Notes: generated by a model not told the origin, from the letters alone. DNA of 64,000 nucleotides from Undaria pinnatifida (GCA_012845835.1 JABAKD010000001.1:247001-311000), one strand, 5' to 3'; counted from the first letter of the stretch, positions 10,831-24,567 are shown. Numbers and translations are program-made.

Positions 10831-13800
10831 ATATTGTGCTACATGGGGATGGGTGCCCGGTTTCCACGCTGTTTTCGCTGTTTTTGGCAGACATTGCGGA
10901 CGAGTTTTTGTAGGGGGCGCTACATCGTACTATATAGCAGTTAGGCAAGCACGTAGGGTCTCATAGAGAGAGGAGCGGGGGGGGGGGGGGGGAGGGGGGG
11001 AGGGGGGGGGGGCGGCGACATTTTTTCCGAGCGGGAGTGCTCTAGATGCTACTACTAATAGTACTACTACTGTTAGAGAGGGGGCGGACGAGATTTGCTA
11101 GTGAGGTTCTCGGGTTTGCGTGATGTTGGCGGCGGTGGTGCTAATCATTGTGAGGTTTTGCGTGATGTTGGAGGCGGTGGTGGTGGTTTTGGTGGTGGCG
11201 GTATACACGGCACAGGGCGCCCACCAAAAATGAGAGTACTAAGAAAACAAGCGGGTGTTTACAGGGAACTAAGAAATAAGTAGCTCGCAAACGCTCTCGC
11301 GTAAGAGATCCAGGCTGAGCCCATGGTCCTGTTTTTCAGTGCCTGTAGGTGTCCTGTGTTGTATGTTTTTTTTTTTAGCAGGCAGTAGAATAGCAGTACA
11401 TTGGTGCCGACCTCACGCGAGGAAGCTAACTACCGATTTCCGACAAGGAGGCACCATTTTCGGGCTCATAGTTACGATATAGTAGTATTAATAGTACTAT
11501 TGTTGGTCCTTCGGGACTATGTTCTTGTTAGACTAGGCTATGGTAGTAGTGGTAGCGGCGATTACCCGGTCCGGTAGTAGCGGGTTGCGTACGTACGTAA
11601 GAGCTTTGTATTGGATCTAGAGCCGTTTAGCTTAGTCCATGGTACCCGGTATACCTGGTATGTTTTTTTGTGATGCTGTTTATTGCCGAGCACATACATA
11701 TACGTTTATTAATATTAATATTAATATAGTAGGTACGTACATAAAATATGGATTACAACATGTTTCCTTGTTTTTCCTTCCTTTTCTTGAGGGAGTGGGG
11801 GGACGGGAGTGGGGAGGGGGGGGCGAAGCGTCCATTTTCTGGGATGCGCCGGCTGCGGGCTGAGAATAAATAGTACGTACCTAAAGCGCACGGTTTCATT
11901 GGAGGCGTTGCTAGACTATTAGTCTACAGCTCTGTTATAGTTATTATATTTGTTGTGGTTGTCTACAGGTGCGATGTATAGTACGTTTGGTCTATGAGGT
12001 GATAATTGATTATAGCTATGGGTGCGAAAAACAAGGGCAAGGGTAGGAGGGGAGGCGGGGTACAAGGGAGGGGGGGGTCGCCTATCCATATTTTTTTCGT
12101 TGCTGAGTAAAATCATGGCCTACATCTGGTATGACATGTATGTGCTCGTACTGCTGAGGGACATATGGTAGGGTCGATCGTTAAGTGGTCTATTGGACAA
12201 ACACAGGCAGGCAGACGCGGGCGATGACGGTGGTAATTAGGCCGACGCCAAAATATAGTTTAAAGTTTTTGGTTATTCAGCTGTTGTGGTCCTGTTTGTT
12301 GGTGAGTTCTTGGTTGATGGTTTATGCTGCCGTCCTGGGTTCCGCCTTCTATTTAACAGCAAGAAACGGCAAAACCAGCAGTGGAAACGGTCGAGGAGAG
12401 CTTGTGCAATGCAAAATGGGAGAGGGACACAACACGCTCACTTCAAGTTTTTTTTTTTTTGTATGTTTCTTCAGAGTGTCTGCTCAATACCTGCTTGTTT
12501 TTGTTGCTGTTTTTCTTTCTCGCTGCCTGTCTCCTGTGTGGATGCGATGTGTGTCTTTGTTGGATACATGTTTACGGGAGACGGAAAAAAATACTATTAA
12601 TACCAGCTACGAGGTATGAGTACTGGAAATTGGGCGGGAGGAGAGGAATAGGTTAGGAAAGGGGAGAGTGTGAGTTGTGGGCTGTATTTCCTAGCAGGTA
12701 CTGCTGTGCACCACGTAGCATTCTCGGTCACTCTCATCCTGAAAGTATTGTGTACTGCTACTGGCGGGGGCCTTTCGGTGTAATATATTGTTGATGTGTT
12801 GGTGGTGGCGGTATGGGGGGTCAAGAGAGCGCGGTTGCATTGCCTGGAGGTTGTTGTAGGCGCTATACTTTGGGTACATAATTCTTGATATTGCCATGAT
12901 ATACGTACATAGTCTACTGCAAAGTATTCATACGTATGGTACTACATTTTAGTTTAGTTGGTGTGTCGTCGTTTGTTTTTGTTTTAGTGGTTGTATGAAG
13001 GCCGCCTTTACCTATGATGCCAGATATCAGTAGGCTGGGCGTTGGTTACGGCGTGTTCATGGTTGGCATGTGTGATCGGAGATTGACGGTATCTACGCAC
13101 CCTGTCCTCCACAGTTCTCGTTGTTTTTCGTTTCGTTTTTTTTTTTTTTTTCGTCTTTTTGTTGTTTTTGTTGTTTTGTTGTTTTTTTTTCGTTCTATTT
13201 TGATTCAGAAGACAATATATTAAATAAGTAGTTATTGCAGAGATCTATTTTTTGTCCTCGGTAGCATCATACATTGGGGCTTGAGGGGGGGGGGGGGGAT
13301 TGACGACATAATATATACCTGACGCTGAAAATCACAGCAAGCATCGACCACTGCTTGCTGTTGCTTGCTGAGTGAGGGATATGACAAGCTTTGGTTCCCG
13401 AATTGCAACGGTACATAAAAGTCGCACGCGCAACACGGTCACGGTATGGCCCTACTCGTATGGCTGCGGTATTCCGTTCATTTCGTAGTCGTTGGTGGAA
13501 GATATGACGACCGAATTTTGAATTTTGTGCCGTGGTTACAAGGTTCCCCTTCGGGATGTGATTGGCTTGGAATCTCCGGGGGGTGTCGCAAGTTGAAAAG
13601 GGGGGGTCACAACTCTTGTAAACTATTAAGAAAACGATTAGCCACCGCCACCGCCCTTGTAACCGGTCAAGTAACAGCGACTACTTCATAGCTAAAACGA
13701 GTTTATAGCTCAGTCTATTGGTTTGGCCGTTACCTACCAGTGAATCCCCACAATAACTGCCAGCACCGACGTTCTTTTCGGGGGAAATAAACTACTGTTG

Positions 13801-16535
13801 TATACTACTTCAGCAGGAGCTGCAGGAGTTTTGGGATGTTTTTCGCGGTAGTATCAGAAGGGTTGTGAATGGAATAATTGATAGAATGACCCTTGTTACT
13901 GCCCCGAGATGGGGTAGTCGATCGGTGTTTTTTTTCTCCGTTAGCGCAGCAGGTAACAGCCTCCACACTTGGCGTCGTCGGCAGGATCTCGTCTTCCGCC
14001 TACTCCCCACAATCTTGAATGTAGGTGACCGACTTGTGCTACGATAGAGGTAGGTAGCACATTTTGTGGCTAAAGCATTTCCTGAATGACCGTGGGGGCT
14101 CCTTGACCCAAAATCGTCGGAATGTCGTTAGTTTTGTTTCGTGGCAATATAATGTTTTGATTTTTTTTCGTATACCTAGGCCATGACCATCGCTTGCTCA
14201 TCGGGTTGCACGTTCATTTTGTCTCAAATTCAGTTTTTTGGGGGTGGGGTGTCACGCTCCTCGTGCGAGGGGCCCCAGAACACAAAGGGTGTACGAGCTC
14301 TGCCGTAGCTTGCGTCTTAGCGCACGTTCACAGTTTACGAGCACTACACTCACATACACTCGGGAAACAGCGAGTTTTTGGGGGGGGCGCAAACATTTTT
14401 TTTGTTTTGTTTTGGCAGAAGAAGCGTTTCCATAGGTATGTTTTAAGTAGGGTAGTCTGTATGCCCAGGGGGTACCCGAGTATATCCCCGCGAGTATGGT
14501 CCAAACGTACAGGTTTTTACCCGGATATAACACAGACTACTAGGCTTCCCTTCGAGATTGATTGTGGTTTGCTTGAAATCCCGGCGGGGACGTCGCAAGC
14601 TTTAAAAAGGAGGAACACAGGCGTTCGCTCCTCGTGTACACCCGGAACTAGTGAGCCACGGGGCCATTCACCAAGCAAGCAACACCGACCAGCCCAAACA
14701 AGTTTATAGTTAGTTCTATATACCCTGCGAAGCACAACCTTGAGATTTTGTATCATAGCGGTGAAACGCAAGAGTCTTGGGGTAGAAAAAAGACGAGTGA
14801 GCGTACGAATGAAGGTATTGATAGTACCATATCAAACGTACAATTTATACCGGTGGTATGATACTTTTGGTTTTTGGTTCTTCTATGATCCTTCTATGCT
14901 CTTCTTGTGTGATACGTAAGTACGAAGTGCACGTTGTACGTGTGGTGAGAGAGTGAGGGGTTTACGACAAAATCAGATAAATGAGAAAGGGGTGGCCGAG
15001 GAAACACGAACAACGAGGAAGAAGGCGGGCCCGTCATGCTTTCCCGTTTTCTCCCGATGATATTACGTTTTACTATAACATGTAATGATGGCCATTCCTT
15101 TAGAGGACTAATGTAAGATAGCGCCCTGGTAGCAGCCACAGGCCACCGTCTTGCACGTCTCCCTGCTAGGCAGGTTCCACGTTGGTCGCTCACTTGTCTT
15201 AGAGAAACTCTTGTATTAATCCCACGATGCCTTCCAAGGCATGTGAAACCCTTTTTACACCGTATCCGCATCCTCGATCCCGTGCCTTGCGCCTTGGTAG
15301 GCTCCCAGGGCCATACCATAACACGACTCTCACCCGAAAAAGGTGTCTCCCAGATCCATATTCCACCTAACGACTTGTTTGGTTTTGCTTGTTCGTTTCG
15401 TTCGTGACCGCTGAATTCACAGAAACTCCAGACCTGCGAAGCCCCAAAACAAACCAGAAAACTGCGGGCGTGGAATGTTTACTGCTGCGCTTGCAATCAA
15501 TGCAGGGCTTGTAGTTCTCTAGGATGGAATGTGCCGGATGTCGATGGGCAGCTACAACACTTTGATGTTAAACCAACAGATAGAGAGCTCGTAGTCTATC
15601 TCTAACGGCAGAAAAGAGGGGAGAGTTGACGCTTTCCCGTGTTGTCCCTTGCTTCTTGCAGTGCGGTCCCGACCCTCTGCTATTACACCGAGATAGATGT
15701 TGGTTGTAGGCTAGATTTCTTAGTTGAGAAAATGGTGTGTGCTACCACGCTAAGTCAAATATATCAACCACCAAAGTTTTTATTTCCCCGTCATTTTTTA
15801 GGGTAAGTTTCTCATGAGGCTTTTTATCATAAGATCGGGGGTAGTACACCTGGTATACCAGTATTACCCCCACTTCATGTATCGACTGCCACAAACAAAA
15901 ACATCTACGGAAAGCACAAGCATGGTACGACCAAAATTAATCGGTCGGCAATCCAGGTAATACAGGGTACATATCACTAACAAGCTAAACCCCTTTCGAA
16001 CTGCACCCTCGTTTTCGCGGTGAACCACTTGACACCAGAACTAGCTTGGGGATCCTTATTTCATGTAGCAGTCAAGTCAAGTATTCTCCAGGCCACGCAG
16101 GGGCTGGGTCTCTTGGATGGAAATAATTCTTATGGGGCATCATTCGTACATCGTTAATAGCGTGATTATCACAAAAAAAAACACCAGCGAAGCCTCGAAA
16201 TCGGTATAAGAAACGAAGTCCCAAAATCAGTGTATCGCTAGGTGTGTAAAGACTTGTGGTCATGGATTTTCTCCCTGGGTTCACCATGTTGCACCGACTT
16301 GGGCCTTGCTCTCGAGAATGGATCACCTTTTTTGCTGCCTTGGATTATTTTCGGAGTACTTGCCAGATAAGCAGATGGCCACGGATTTCCACTATTCCAC
16401 ACATCGGACGGAAAACGATCAATGTTGTCTAGGTGCTATATCTGACTAAGGCTACAGTAGGGGAAGTACCCCCATTTTTTATACCGGGTCTGACCCACTC
16501 GCACGAGTGACTCTGTACTGACTGATTCTACGATA
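10831..16535. other. No recognisable gene; scattered repeats
   Basis: G-rich tracts (about 10980-11015) and the recurrent word TACCTGGTA or TACCAGGTA are present. About 14085-14265 is a diverged copy of the repeat whose other copies lie near 25480, 18570 and 51340. Frames are short, cut by stops in all phases and AT-variable. I see no splice-chained coding signal. Confidence 0.4.
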
Positions 16536-16748
16536 GCCCCCCCCAAAACCAGCGTCTTTCTTTAACGAGCGGTTCATGGCTGCTCGGTACGAGGAAATAC
16601 GATACAAAAAAATGCAATCTTCACATTTTCTGGTTTGCGACAGGAGACGTCGGGGGGGCAAGGGGCACCGTGTTTCAGGAGATACGCCCGGCCGGTAGCT
16701 GGTTTCGAAACGAAACCGGTTATTTCGTTAACAATATGTTGGGGGGGC
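16536..16748. mobile_element. TA-flanked MITE, copy 1
   Basis: The element starts GCCCCCCCCAAAACCAGCG and ends TGTTGGGGGGGC, giving inverted C/G termini, and is flanked by TA on both sides. Its interior shares the run TTCATGGCTGCTCG and the segment GAAACCGGTTATTTCGTTA-like end with the copy at 17961. A TA duplication fits a Tc1/mariner-type mobilised MITE. No transposase. Confidence 0.7.
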
Positions 16749-17739
16749 TACCGTAGAACGATTCTGCCTCACTGACAAAAATGCTTGTAGACAGAGTTGT
16801 TTGGCGCAGCGTTGCCTACCATTGCATTGCGGATTTATGTAATCGCAAAATCCAAACAGCACGAAAGCTTGTGACCGCAAAGAAGACGGGGGTCACTCGA
16901 GCGAGCCGCCCCGAGCCACTGAAAAAAGAGGCTCCAAAAGTGACCACCCCTACCGTAGCCTTGTCCACCTGCCACTATGACATACGTTCTGCGGGACCTG
17001 TGTAGTACATTTGCAACTCAGGAAACATGTTCTAGGCCATCATGCAGATCGTACAGCTCCCACTCATGATCGATGTCCTACAGGTCATACACAGATCAGG
17101 GATGTATCTGCCCTGATATCACATTCGTCGTTAAAGGGGGACAAAGCGGACAACGCGGGCACCAAGCGTGTTGCAAGCTATACGAACGATCGTTTTGACA
17201 GGTGGACAGATATTGGAACTGATATTTACTTTTTGGGTGGCGGTGAGTCAACGCTCAGGTAGTAAGGGCGGGTTTTCCGGTATGGGTTTCCATGTCCAAT
17301 AGAAGGGCGCCCCCGCCGGGACCACTCCTGCGTGTACCTCTATTGAGGACAGGGAGTGTCCAACACTAATATTAACCCTTGAAAACCAGTCCTCTTGGTA
17401 TGGCTGGCATGGACAGTCACTGGCGCACGACGCTGCAACATTCTGTATGCTAGTCGGGGTGTGGCTTTCACCAAATCCCATGTAAATTTTTGGTCGATGT
17501 GTTTTTTCTTTTCTACCCTTTTCTTTTCTTTTCCTTACTTTTTTCTCCTTTCTTTTTTTCGTTCACAATTTCGAAACGTTGGAAAGACTCGTGCACCCAG
17601 GCCGTGTCATGAACAACGAAAAACATGTTGTGTTCATATGATGGGGGGCATACATGCTGTCCAATCATTAAATGTGTTGCGGGCCCATCGCGCGCTCCCT
17701 CTTGGGCAGTGTTATCGCCCCGAAGGCATATATATATGC

Positions 17740-17870
17740 AAGGGGATTCGCCGACCTATATCCTTGATGAGGACACACAACCCGTAATACGTGTGATCGG
17801 AGTATCACACACAGCTTGCAAAGATGAGTTTCGACAAAATCTTCAATCTCACAGCAGCTGGAGTGTATTT
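17740..17870 (+). repeat. Dispersed repeat end (GATCGGAGTATCACAC family)
   Basis: Shares CCTATATCCTTGATGAGGAC, GATCGGAGTATCACACACA and GCTTGCAAAGATGAGTTTCG with copies near 53535, 53930 (inverted), 55640, 58530 and 62345 (inverted). It matches one terminus of the 520-bp TIR element at 53530. Confidence 0.75.
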
Positions 17871-17960
17871 TCAATTTTATAATATATACCAGGTATACAG
17901 CATTGGTTTCCTATAGAAATATTGCGAAATCGGATTATTACGGGGGTCGCGACTGCAATA

Positions 17961-18180
17961 GCCCCCCCCCAAAACCGGCGATTTTTTTCAACGAACGGTT
18001 CATGGCTGCTCGACACAAGGAAAGATACTATTGAAAAAAAGTACCCATATGTGTTTTCTTGTGTGCAAAGGTCTACCCATCGATGACGTCGGGGTGCCGA
18101 GGAACACCGCATTTTAGGAGAGATACGACCGGGAGCTGGTTTTGAAACCGGCGATTTCGTTAGAGAAAAGTTGGGGGGGC
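17961..18180. mobile_element. TA-flanked MITE, copy 2
   Basis: Begins GCCCCCCCCCAAAACCGGCG and ends AGTTGGGGGGGC with TA on each side. Subterminal AACCGGCGATTT and its inverted partner lengthen the inverted repeats. Same length class (220 bp) as the copy at 16536. A partial third copy lies at about 18935-19035. Confidence 0.75.
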
Positions 18181-18569
18181 TACCTTAGGACGACTCTCGC
18201 GTACTGCAGTAGTAGATAGATACAAACGCATTTTTCTTTGCTCGATCTAAGCTCTAGAAGAGGCGGGCGAACAATTCGCTCAACCATGGCAGCCGAAAAG
18301 CTGGAGACGCTTCCAAGGAGGAAAAAGGACGCGTCGGGTGTCTGTCTGTGTATGGGCGTCGTTGACGCACGGGCCATACCTCATCTTTGGATTGGATGTT
18401 TCGGTGCAAATATGTCCTGAATATGAAGAGGTGCCATGCGGTCCCCGACGGGGATGGATGCAGGGTTTGTCGGTGTTAAAAAGCTCTTGCGTTCTCCTCA
18501 TGTCTCGTACGGGGAGAGCACTCGTCAACACGCAAGGAAGGCTCCTTCACTGGGGATGCCACGCGCTAC

Positions 18570-21145
18570 GACAGCTAGCCTGTTTTCGTCTGAAACGATT
18601 TCTAAATGGCGGGGGGGGGCTCGTTTAAACCCCAAATCGTCGGAAATTGGCATTTTTTTTTGCATGATGCGTCTCTTTGATTACCCTAGGCCATTGGGAT
18701 TTTTCATCCGGTATATATATGGCGGTTTTATTTTTCTCTTCAAAATGTAAGTTTTTTGGGAGGGTCTTAAGCTCCCATAAAGTGAGAGAAACGCCAGAAA
18801 AAAAAGGTGGTGCGCGCCTCTATCGTAGCACACGACGAGTCGAATCGCCGGAGACGTCATTCTTGTTTCGCAAATATGAAAGTTTTGTATACCTACGCCA
18901 TGGCTTTTTGGTCAACGGGTTGAGTCGTTCTACGGCAACCCCCCAGCGTTTCTTTAACGAAATCGCCGGTTTCGACACCAGCTCCCGGCCATGTTTTCTG
19001 AAATGCGTGCCCCTTGCCACCCCGACGCGATATCGTTCGATAGTTCCTTTGCAAACAAGACAGTAAGTGAAGATAGGTTTTTGCATGACATCCCTTCCGC
19101 GTGTCGAGCAGCTTGGACTCGGAAATCGGGGACGCTCAGTTTACAAAAAAAAAGAAAAGAAAATTGGTGAGGTGTTTGTTGATAGAGCTAGCTCCTTCCT
19201 CAAGTGGTTACGAAGGAGCCTGAAAAACAAAACATGACAAAAAAACAGCCAATCTTGGAGCCGAAAAAAAAACAAAAAAAAAAACGGTTTACTCTGCCTT
19301 TACGAGACGTCTAGATTGTTATCTAGAAAACGTTCGGAAATCGGGGAATGTTTTGATGTGGTCGACCAAATTTTCAGCGAAAAAATAAAAAAGGTTGGAT
19401 TTCTTTTCGGACAACGTTCTATGGGTAAGGTTCGGGTTGGGGTCCGGGCTAGGTTTTAACAGGGTCTTAAGCGTACCTGGTACCTTTTTGGGCCGTTTTT
19501 AATATTTTCCGTATCATAATACTGCAAGCACATGTGGGCCAAACCAGAACCCCTGGTTTCCATACTTTATCCTAGATAATAATCCAGAAATGCGCTCAAG
19601 GCGGTTAAAAAAAATGGTGCACCGCTACACCCAAGGCTAGCATGCGTTCGAGCAGAAGAGCGGCCCGGCCCAGCCCGGCCCCGGCTGAATCATGTCCGTA
19701 TGGCCGACGCTGTGAAATCCGCCATTTTTTCGTCGACAGTATTTCCCTACGTACGAGTATGAAGCCCCATCTTGTTTTTGGACCCACTTTCGCGAAAAAT
19801 ACAATAAACTAATTTTCGTAAAAACGAAATAAAAAGTGTAGTTGACACCCTTTTGCCTCAAAACAAGACTGAAAAAACAAGAGTTTCTTAATTGGTGTCG
19901 CGTATTGTATTGATTTGAATTTGGCACAAACAAAACCAACAGCACCACCAACTGACAAGATGCAGCAAAAAACAACGATTGACGCAGTCCACGTACCCTT
20001 AAAAGTTGGGCGCCCAAGCAGCGGGGGGGGGGGGGATACCAACATGCCGCCACCCCAACGAATTGTTTTTTCTTCTATAACCGTATCTCACTTTTGCTTT
20101 TTTCTTGTATTCTGCTTTCTGCGCCACGTTGTTGGCAAAATCTGCAGAGCGGCCTGCTCAAGCGAACCCGTGCAACACACAACGTGGGCGTGTAAAAACA
20201 GCCCCCCAACCCCGAATCCCTCCTCCCCACCCTCCCGCTCATCGCGAACAACCGCACGGCGGCACCGACCCATAATTGTAATAGTTTACCCCCCTCCTCT
20301 TCGCCCCTTTACCCCACCAGCAGAGGGCGCACCAAAAACTCCAGTGCCGGCTTCCAATAGAAAAATCCGATTAATCCATTCACTACTGGAAAAAAAAATC
20401 CAAAAGCACGAACATAGCTTCTTCCCAAAATCGCAAGGGGCAGTAATCACGGGGTTAAATTAAAGCAAAGCCAAGCCAGGTCAAAACGGCAGAGCGCCAA
20501 ATCGGCCCAACAGAGAAAAGCGAAGCTGAGCACACAAAGAGTCATGGAAGACCATGAGCCCCCAGCCACCCGCCTTTCGTCGCCACCTCCTCTCCTTCGC
20601 CCCTCTCCTCCCCCCTCATCATATCTTAGCAATCTACTAGTCCATGTCTCAACAAGTTCCACTTACCCACCCATCCGCTTGCTCGTTCGCTCACGCGCTC
20701 CGAGCGGCAGATGAGGAAACGCAAAACATATCTCTATTGACACACTTCTGTGGGCAAGCACTCAATCCCCCTCCCCCTCCCCCCCTCGGAAGCCACGCCG
20801 CCCCCAAAACAAAACCCAATCTCACCCACGGCACAGCATCATTGTGCAATGATTGGCGCCCAGATACAATCGCTCGTACAATACGCCACTTTTTTCCTTT
20901 CATCCCGTCTATCGCCCTAACAAACCTCGTCCGCAGGGGACATTTGTCGGCGAACTCCGACCGTCTGGAATATTCTCGGAAAGCTCCGACCGTTTCAGAA
21001 TTTTCTCCGAAATGAAGATATCGTGGGGAATACGTGGTATCCATCAGCGTGTTGAGGCTTTGGGCCAAGTCGTGAACACTACTGCTAAAAGTGGCAGCGG
21101 CGGGGGAGTCGGCCCAATAATACCCCCCCCCCCCCCCCCCCCCCC
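18570..21145. other. No recognisable gene; repeat fragments
   Basis: Includes a diverged copy of the CAAAATCGTCGG repeat (about 18620-18790), a partial third MITE copy and a G-rich run at 20025. The interval 20200-20640 is C-rich. No exon-like frames found. Confidence 0.35.
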
Positions 21146-21475
21146 CCCTCACAAGGTGCCGAAGTCCGTCTTACGAGCGGTTCTTGGAAGGATGCAGTTC
21201 ACCCTTCATACGACTCGCCGAACACCTCACGGCGCTTTGCGCTTGGTGCAAGCAATGTCTGCCTGGTTGGTGAAAACCCAACGTACTCTGTCCCGGCATA
21301 GTAGGGATGCGAGGGTCTATAGTCATATACGACTACGGCCATGCACGAACTGAGTACCCCCCCCTCCCCCCTTCTGCCAGGTTGGTGAAAACCCGACGTG
21401 CTCCGTCCCGGCATAGTAGGGATGCGAGGGTCTATGGTCATACGACTACGGCAATGCACAAAACTGAGTACCCCT
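21146..21475 (+). repeat. Dispersed repeat with local duplication
   Basis: The unit running from ACAAGGTGCCGAAGTCCG to about 21358 has an inverted copy at 29842-30050. Its second half (GGTTGGTGAAAACCC through ACTGAGTACCCC) is duplicated in tandem at about 21378-21475. Followed by ACGC and C-rich simple repeats to about 21700. Confidence 0.85.
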
Positions 21476-21904
21476 CCTCCCCCCCCCCCCAAACCTAAGG
21501 AAGCACACATGCATGCAAGCACGCACGCAAGCAAGCACGCACGCACGCACGCACGCGCACACACGCACGCACTGCCATTGTGTGGCAGGTATCTATTAGG
21601 GCGCCCAAATCCGACCGGCAAAACACAACGTACGATTCCCCTTGAAACCGGGCCTAAAAAACAACCCCCTCCCCCCCCCCCCCCCCCCCCCCCAGCTCAA
21701 TCCAACTCCACCCCTTCCTCCAATCCAACCGAACCGAAGTCGATCAAATCTCCCCTGCCGCCAATCTTGATCATGGTTTGGACCATAGTCTTGGCAACGG
21801 TCTCAGTCTGAGTTCTTGGGTAAACGTTCTGGTTTGGGTTTTGATGATGGTTGTGGATTTCGCCTTCCCCTCCCTGCGCTGGCCCATTTCACCATCACTC
21901 GAGA

Positions 21905-22560
21905 ACTGCCGACGCAATGCTGAATGAATACTGCGCCATTGCTGAATATACTACAGCAATATTGAAGCATTACTCAAGTACCCGCCCGTACTGCAGCGAC
22001 ACGGGAACATAACTGAAGCAGTACAAAGTACTGAAGCATTGCTGAAGCAATACTGAAGCAACACTGACGCATAACCGAAGAACTTTCGTACGACAGCATT
22101 CACCGAAACAACACTGGAGCCTTGCAACATTTAGTCTACTCCTCTCAAGCAGCACCGAAGCACCACAGAGGCAAAACTGAAGTCCAACTGAAAAATTCCC
22201 AGACCATCACTTAAGCATTAGACTCTGCTGAAGCATTATTGAAGCATTGTTGAAGAAATACTAGGACATATCCAACCATTTCCCCAGCACTGCTCAAGCA
22301 ACACTTCAGCATTACTCAAGCAATACTCAAGCAATACAGAATAATTACTGAATAATTACTGAAGCACTATGGCAGCATTACTGAACCGTTACTCAACGAC
22401 CAATACCGAAGCACTCCCAAGCATTACTCACGCAATACCCAAGCAATACTAAATAACTACTGAATAATTACTGAAGCACTATGGCAGCATTACTGAAGCG
22501 TTACTCAACGACCAAAACCGAAGCACTCCCGAGCATTACCCAAGCACCACTAAATAATTG
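21905..22560 (+). repeat. ACTGAAGCATT degenerate tandem array
   Basis: About 650 bp of loosely repeated ACTGAAGCA(T/A)T and ACTCAAGCAATA words immediately downstream of the synthetase stop codon, so it may form part of its 3' UTR or flank. No gene. Confidence 0.8.
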
Positions 22561-22568
22561 CGACAGTG

Positions 22569-22658
22569 TTAGCAGGCCTCCTCTTCCGTGTAGCGGTCGA
22601 CAACCGCAAGTCGGTCTTGGCCAACGCCTATCCAGCGTATCGGAACTCCCACCAGTTC
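22569..22658 (-). CDS. purA: Adenylosuccinate synthetase exon 11 (terminal)
   Basis: Acceptor TTTTGCAG precedes GAACTGGTGGG; stop TAA at 22571-22569. Encodes residues 451-479: [16 protein letters not shown], then an Ala-Val-Val stretch and an acidic tail ending EEEAC. GVPIxWIGVG is the family's conserved C-terminal motif. Of three similar copies here this is the only one that keeps the Trp and stops at the expected length, so I take it as the functional one. Confidence 0.93.
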   Translation of the reverse strand, partial: ELVGVPIRWIGVGQDRLAVVDRYTEEEAC

Positions 22659-24257
22659 CTGCAAAACGATTGCATTCGGCGTGATGGGAATGGATTGGGT
22701 GTGAGTGGATGACAATCGGCCCAACTGGATTACATTCGGTCCGATTGGAATATATCCGGTTCGATTGGATTTGATTCGGACCGAATGGGTTGGGTTTGCA
22801 GCGATCGGCAATCGCAAGTCGGCCTTGCTGGACGCCTATCGACCGTATCGGAACTCCCATTAGTTCCTGGGAGTCGTTAGACCAGATTCGGTGAGATTTC
22901 TATGGGTTCGGTCCAACCCGACTAGCTCCGGCGCGATTGGATTACAGTCGGGTCCAATTGGATTATATTCGGTCCCATGGGATTATATTTGGTCTGGTTG
23001 GGTCATGTTTGGTCCGAGTGAAATATACTCGGCTCGATTGGACTGGGTTCGGACCGAATGGGTTGGTCTTGTGGCGATCAACGACCATCGCAAGCCCGTC
23101 CTGCCCATCTATCGACCGTATCGGAACTCCCACCCGTTCCTGCGAGCGACTGGGTTAGATTCCGTCATTCCGTCATTATAAACTGGATTCGGTTCGGTTG
23201 GGATTCGGTCCTATCACAGATTGGATTCGCCCCCCCCCTCCCCCCCCTCCTACCGCCTTGGCCACCAAAAAAAGTGGAAACCCTAATGTACGTACCTCCA
23301 CTCGCCGCACGTAGATCTGAGCGTTCAAGGGCAGGCTCTCCCACTCCTTGCAGCCGCTGATGTCTTCTTCCCATCCCGGCAGCACCTCGTACTCAACCTT
23401 GATGTTGCTCAGCACCTGGCATGACATGGCATGTTTGCAAAGCGGGGTATAAAATATACCTGGTAAGTGTTTTATAAACTATGTCAAAAATACGTCAGCT
23501 GTGTGTGTTCTTCGCATTGAACTGATATTTCCACCCATCCTACAACCGCAGCATAACCGCAGCACAACCAGTGTCCTTGCATACGCCTCCTACAGAGAGA
23601 CCATGGAATCGATCAATTTCAAGGGTCGATACTCAATAGCTTCATAAAACGGCATGATACTCTGGCCGCGCGTTCTCGCAGATGTACCACTCTTTTAAAG
23701 ATGACTCCATTAAATGCTGCCAGAGTGACTGAACAGGACAAATTTTTAAAATGGTCGATTTTCGCTCCAGAGACATTTTGCGCACTGGTGCTACAAGAAA
23801 AAAAGAAGAAAAAATCTCAGCGGTGAGATTGAAAATAATTTACGGTACAGTCTAGATTACCAAGGGGCCATATATAGTCGCCCCGGTGGCGTATCAGGAT
23901 ATCCTCGAGCCTGGTATAGGTCAGTTTCGTGAGTTCGAGCCCCCCCGAGTGCATACTCGTATGAATTAGTGGGGACTTTTTCTTGAGCACAAATTGACTT
24001 GCGGAAAGCGCGAGAGCGTGAGTTAGCAACACTCGATGAAAAATCGACGAGCAGTGGAATTGCTGAACCCTATGCGCGATAAAAAATTAAAGGCAAGAAC
24101 CGGGGGAGAGAAGGGACGACACCTGTGACCACAGCTTATCCACAAGCTGGAAAGTAGCAAGTGTGCAAAAAAATAAAAAATAATAATAATGATAATAAAA
24201 ATAATAATAATGATGATGATGATGATAATAATGATAACAAAAACGATAATAATGATA

Positions 24258-24288
<31 letters not shown>

Positions 24289-24469
24289 TAATAACAATAA
24301 CAATAACAATAACAATAACAATAACAATAACAATAACAATAACAATAACAATAACAATAACAATAACAATAACAATAACAATAACAATAACAATAACAAT
24401 AACAATAACAATAACAATAACAATAACAATAACAATAACAATAACAATAACAATAACAATAACAATAAC

Positions 24470-24501
<32 letters not shown>

Positions 24502-24527
24502 TAATAATAATAATAATAATAATAATG

Positions 24528-24567
<40 letters not shown>

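Larger units (their letters stand above)
22700..23200. repeat. ATTCGGTCCGATTGG-type degenerate repeat
   Basis: Words such as GATTGGATTACATTCGG and GGTCCGATTGG recur between the three terminal-exon copies and probably formed the substrate for their duplication. Confidence 0.75.
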
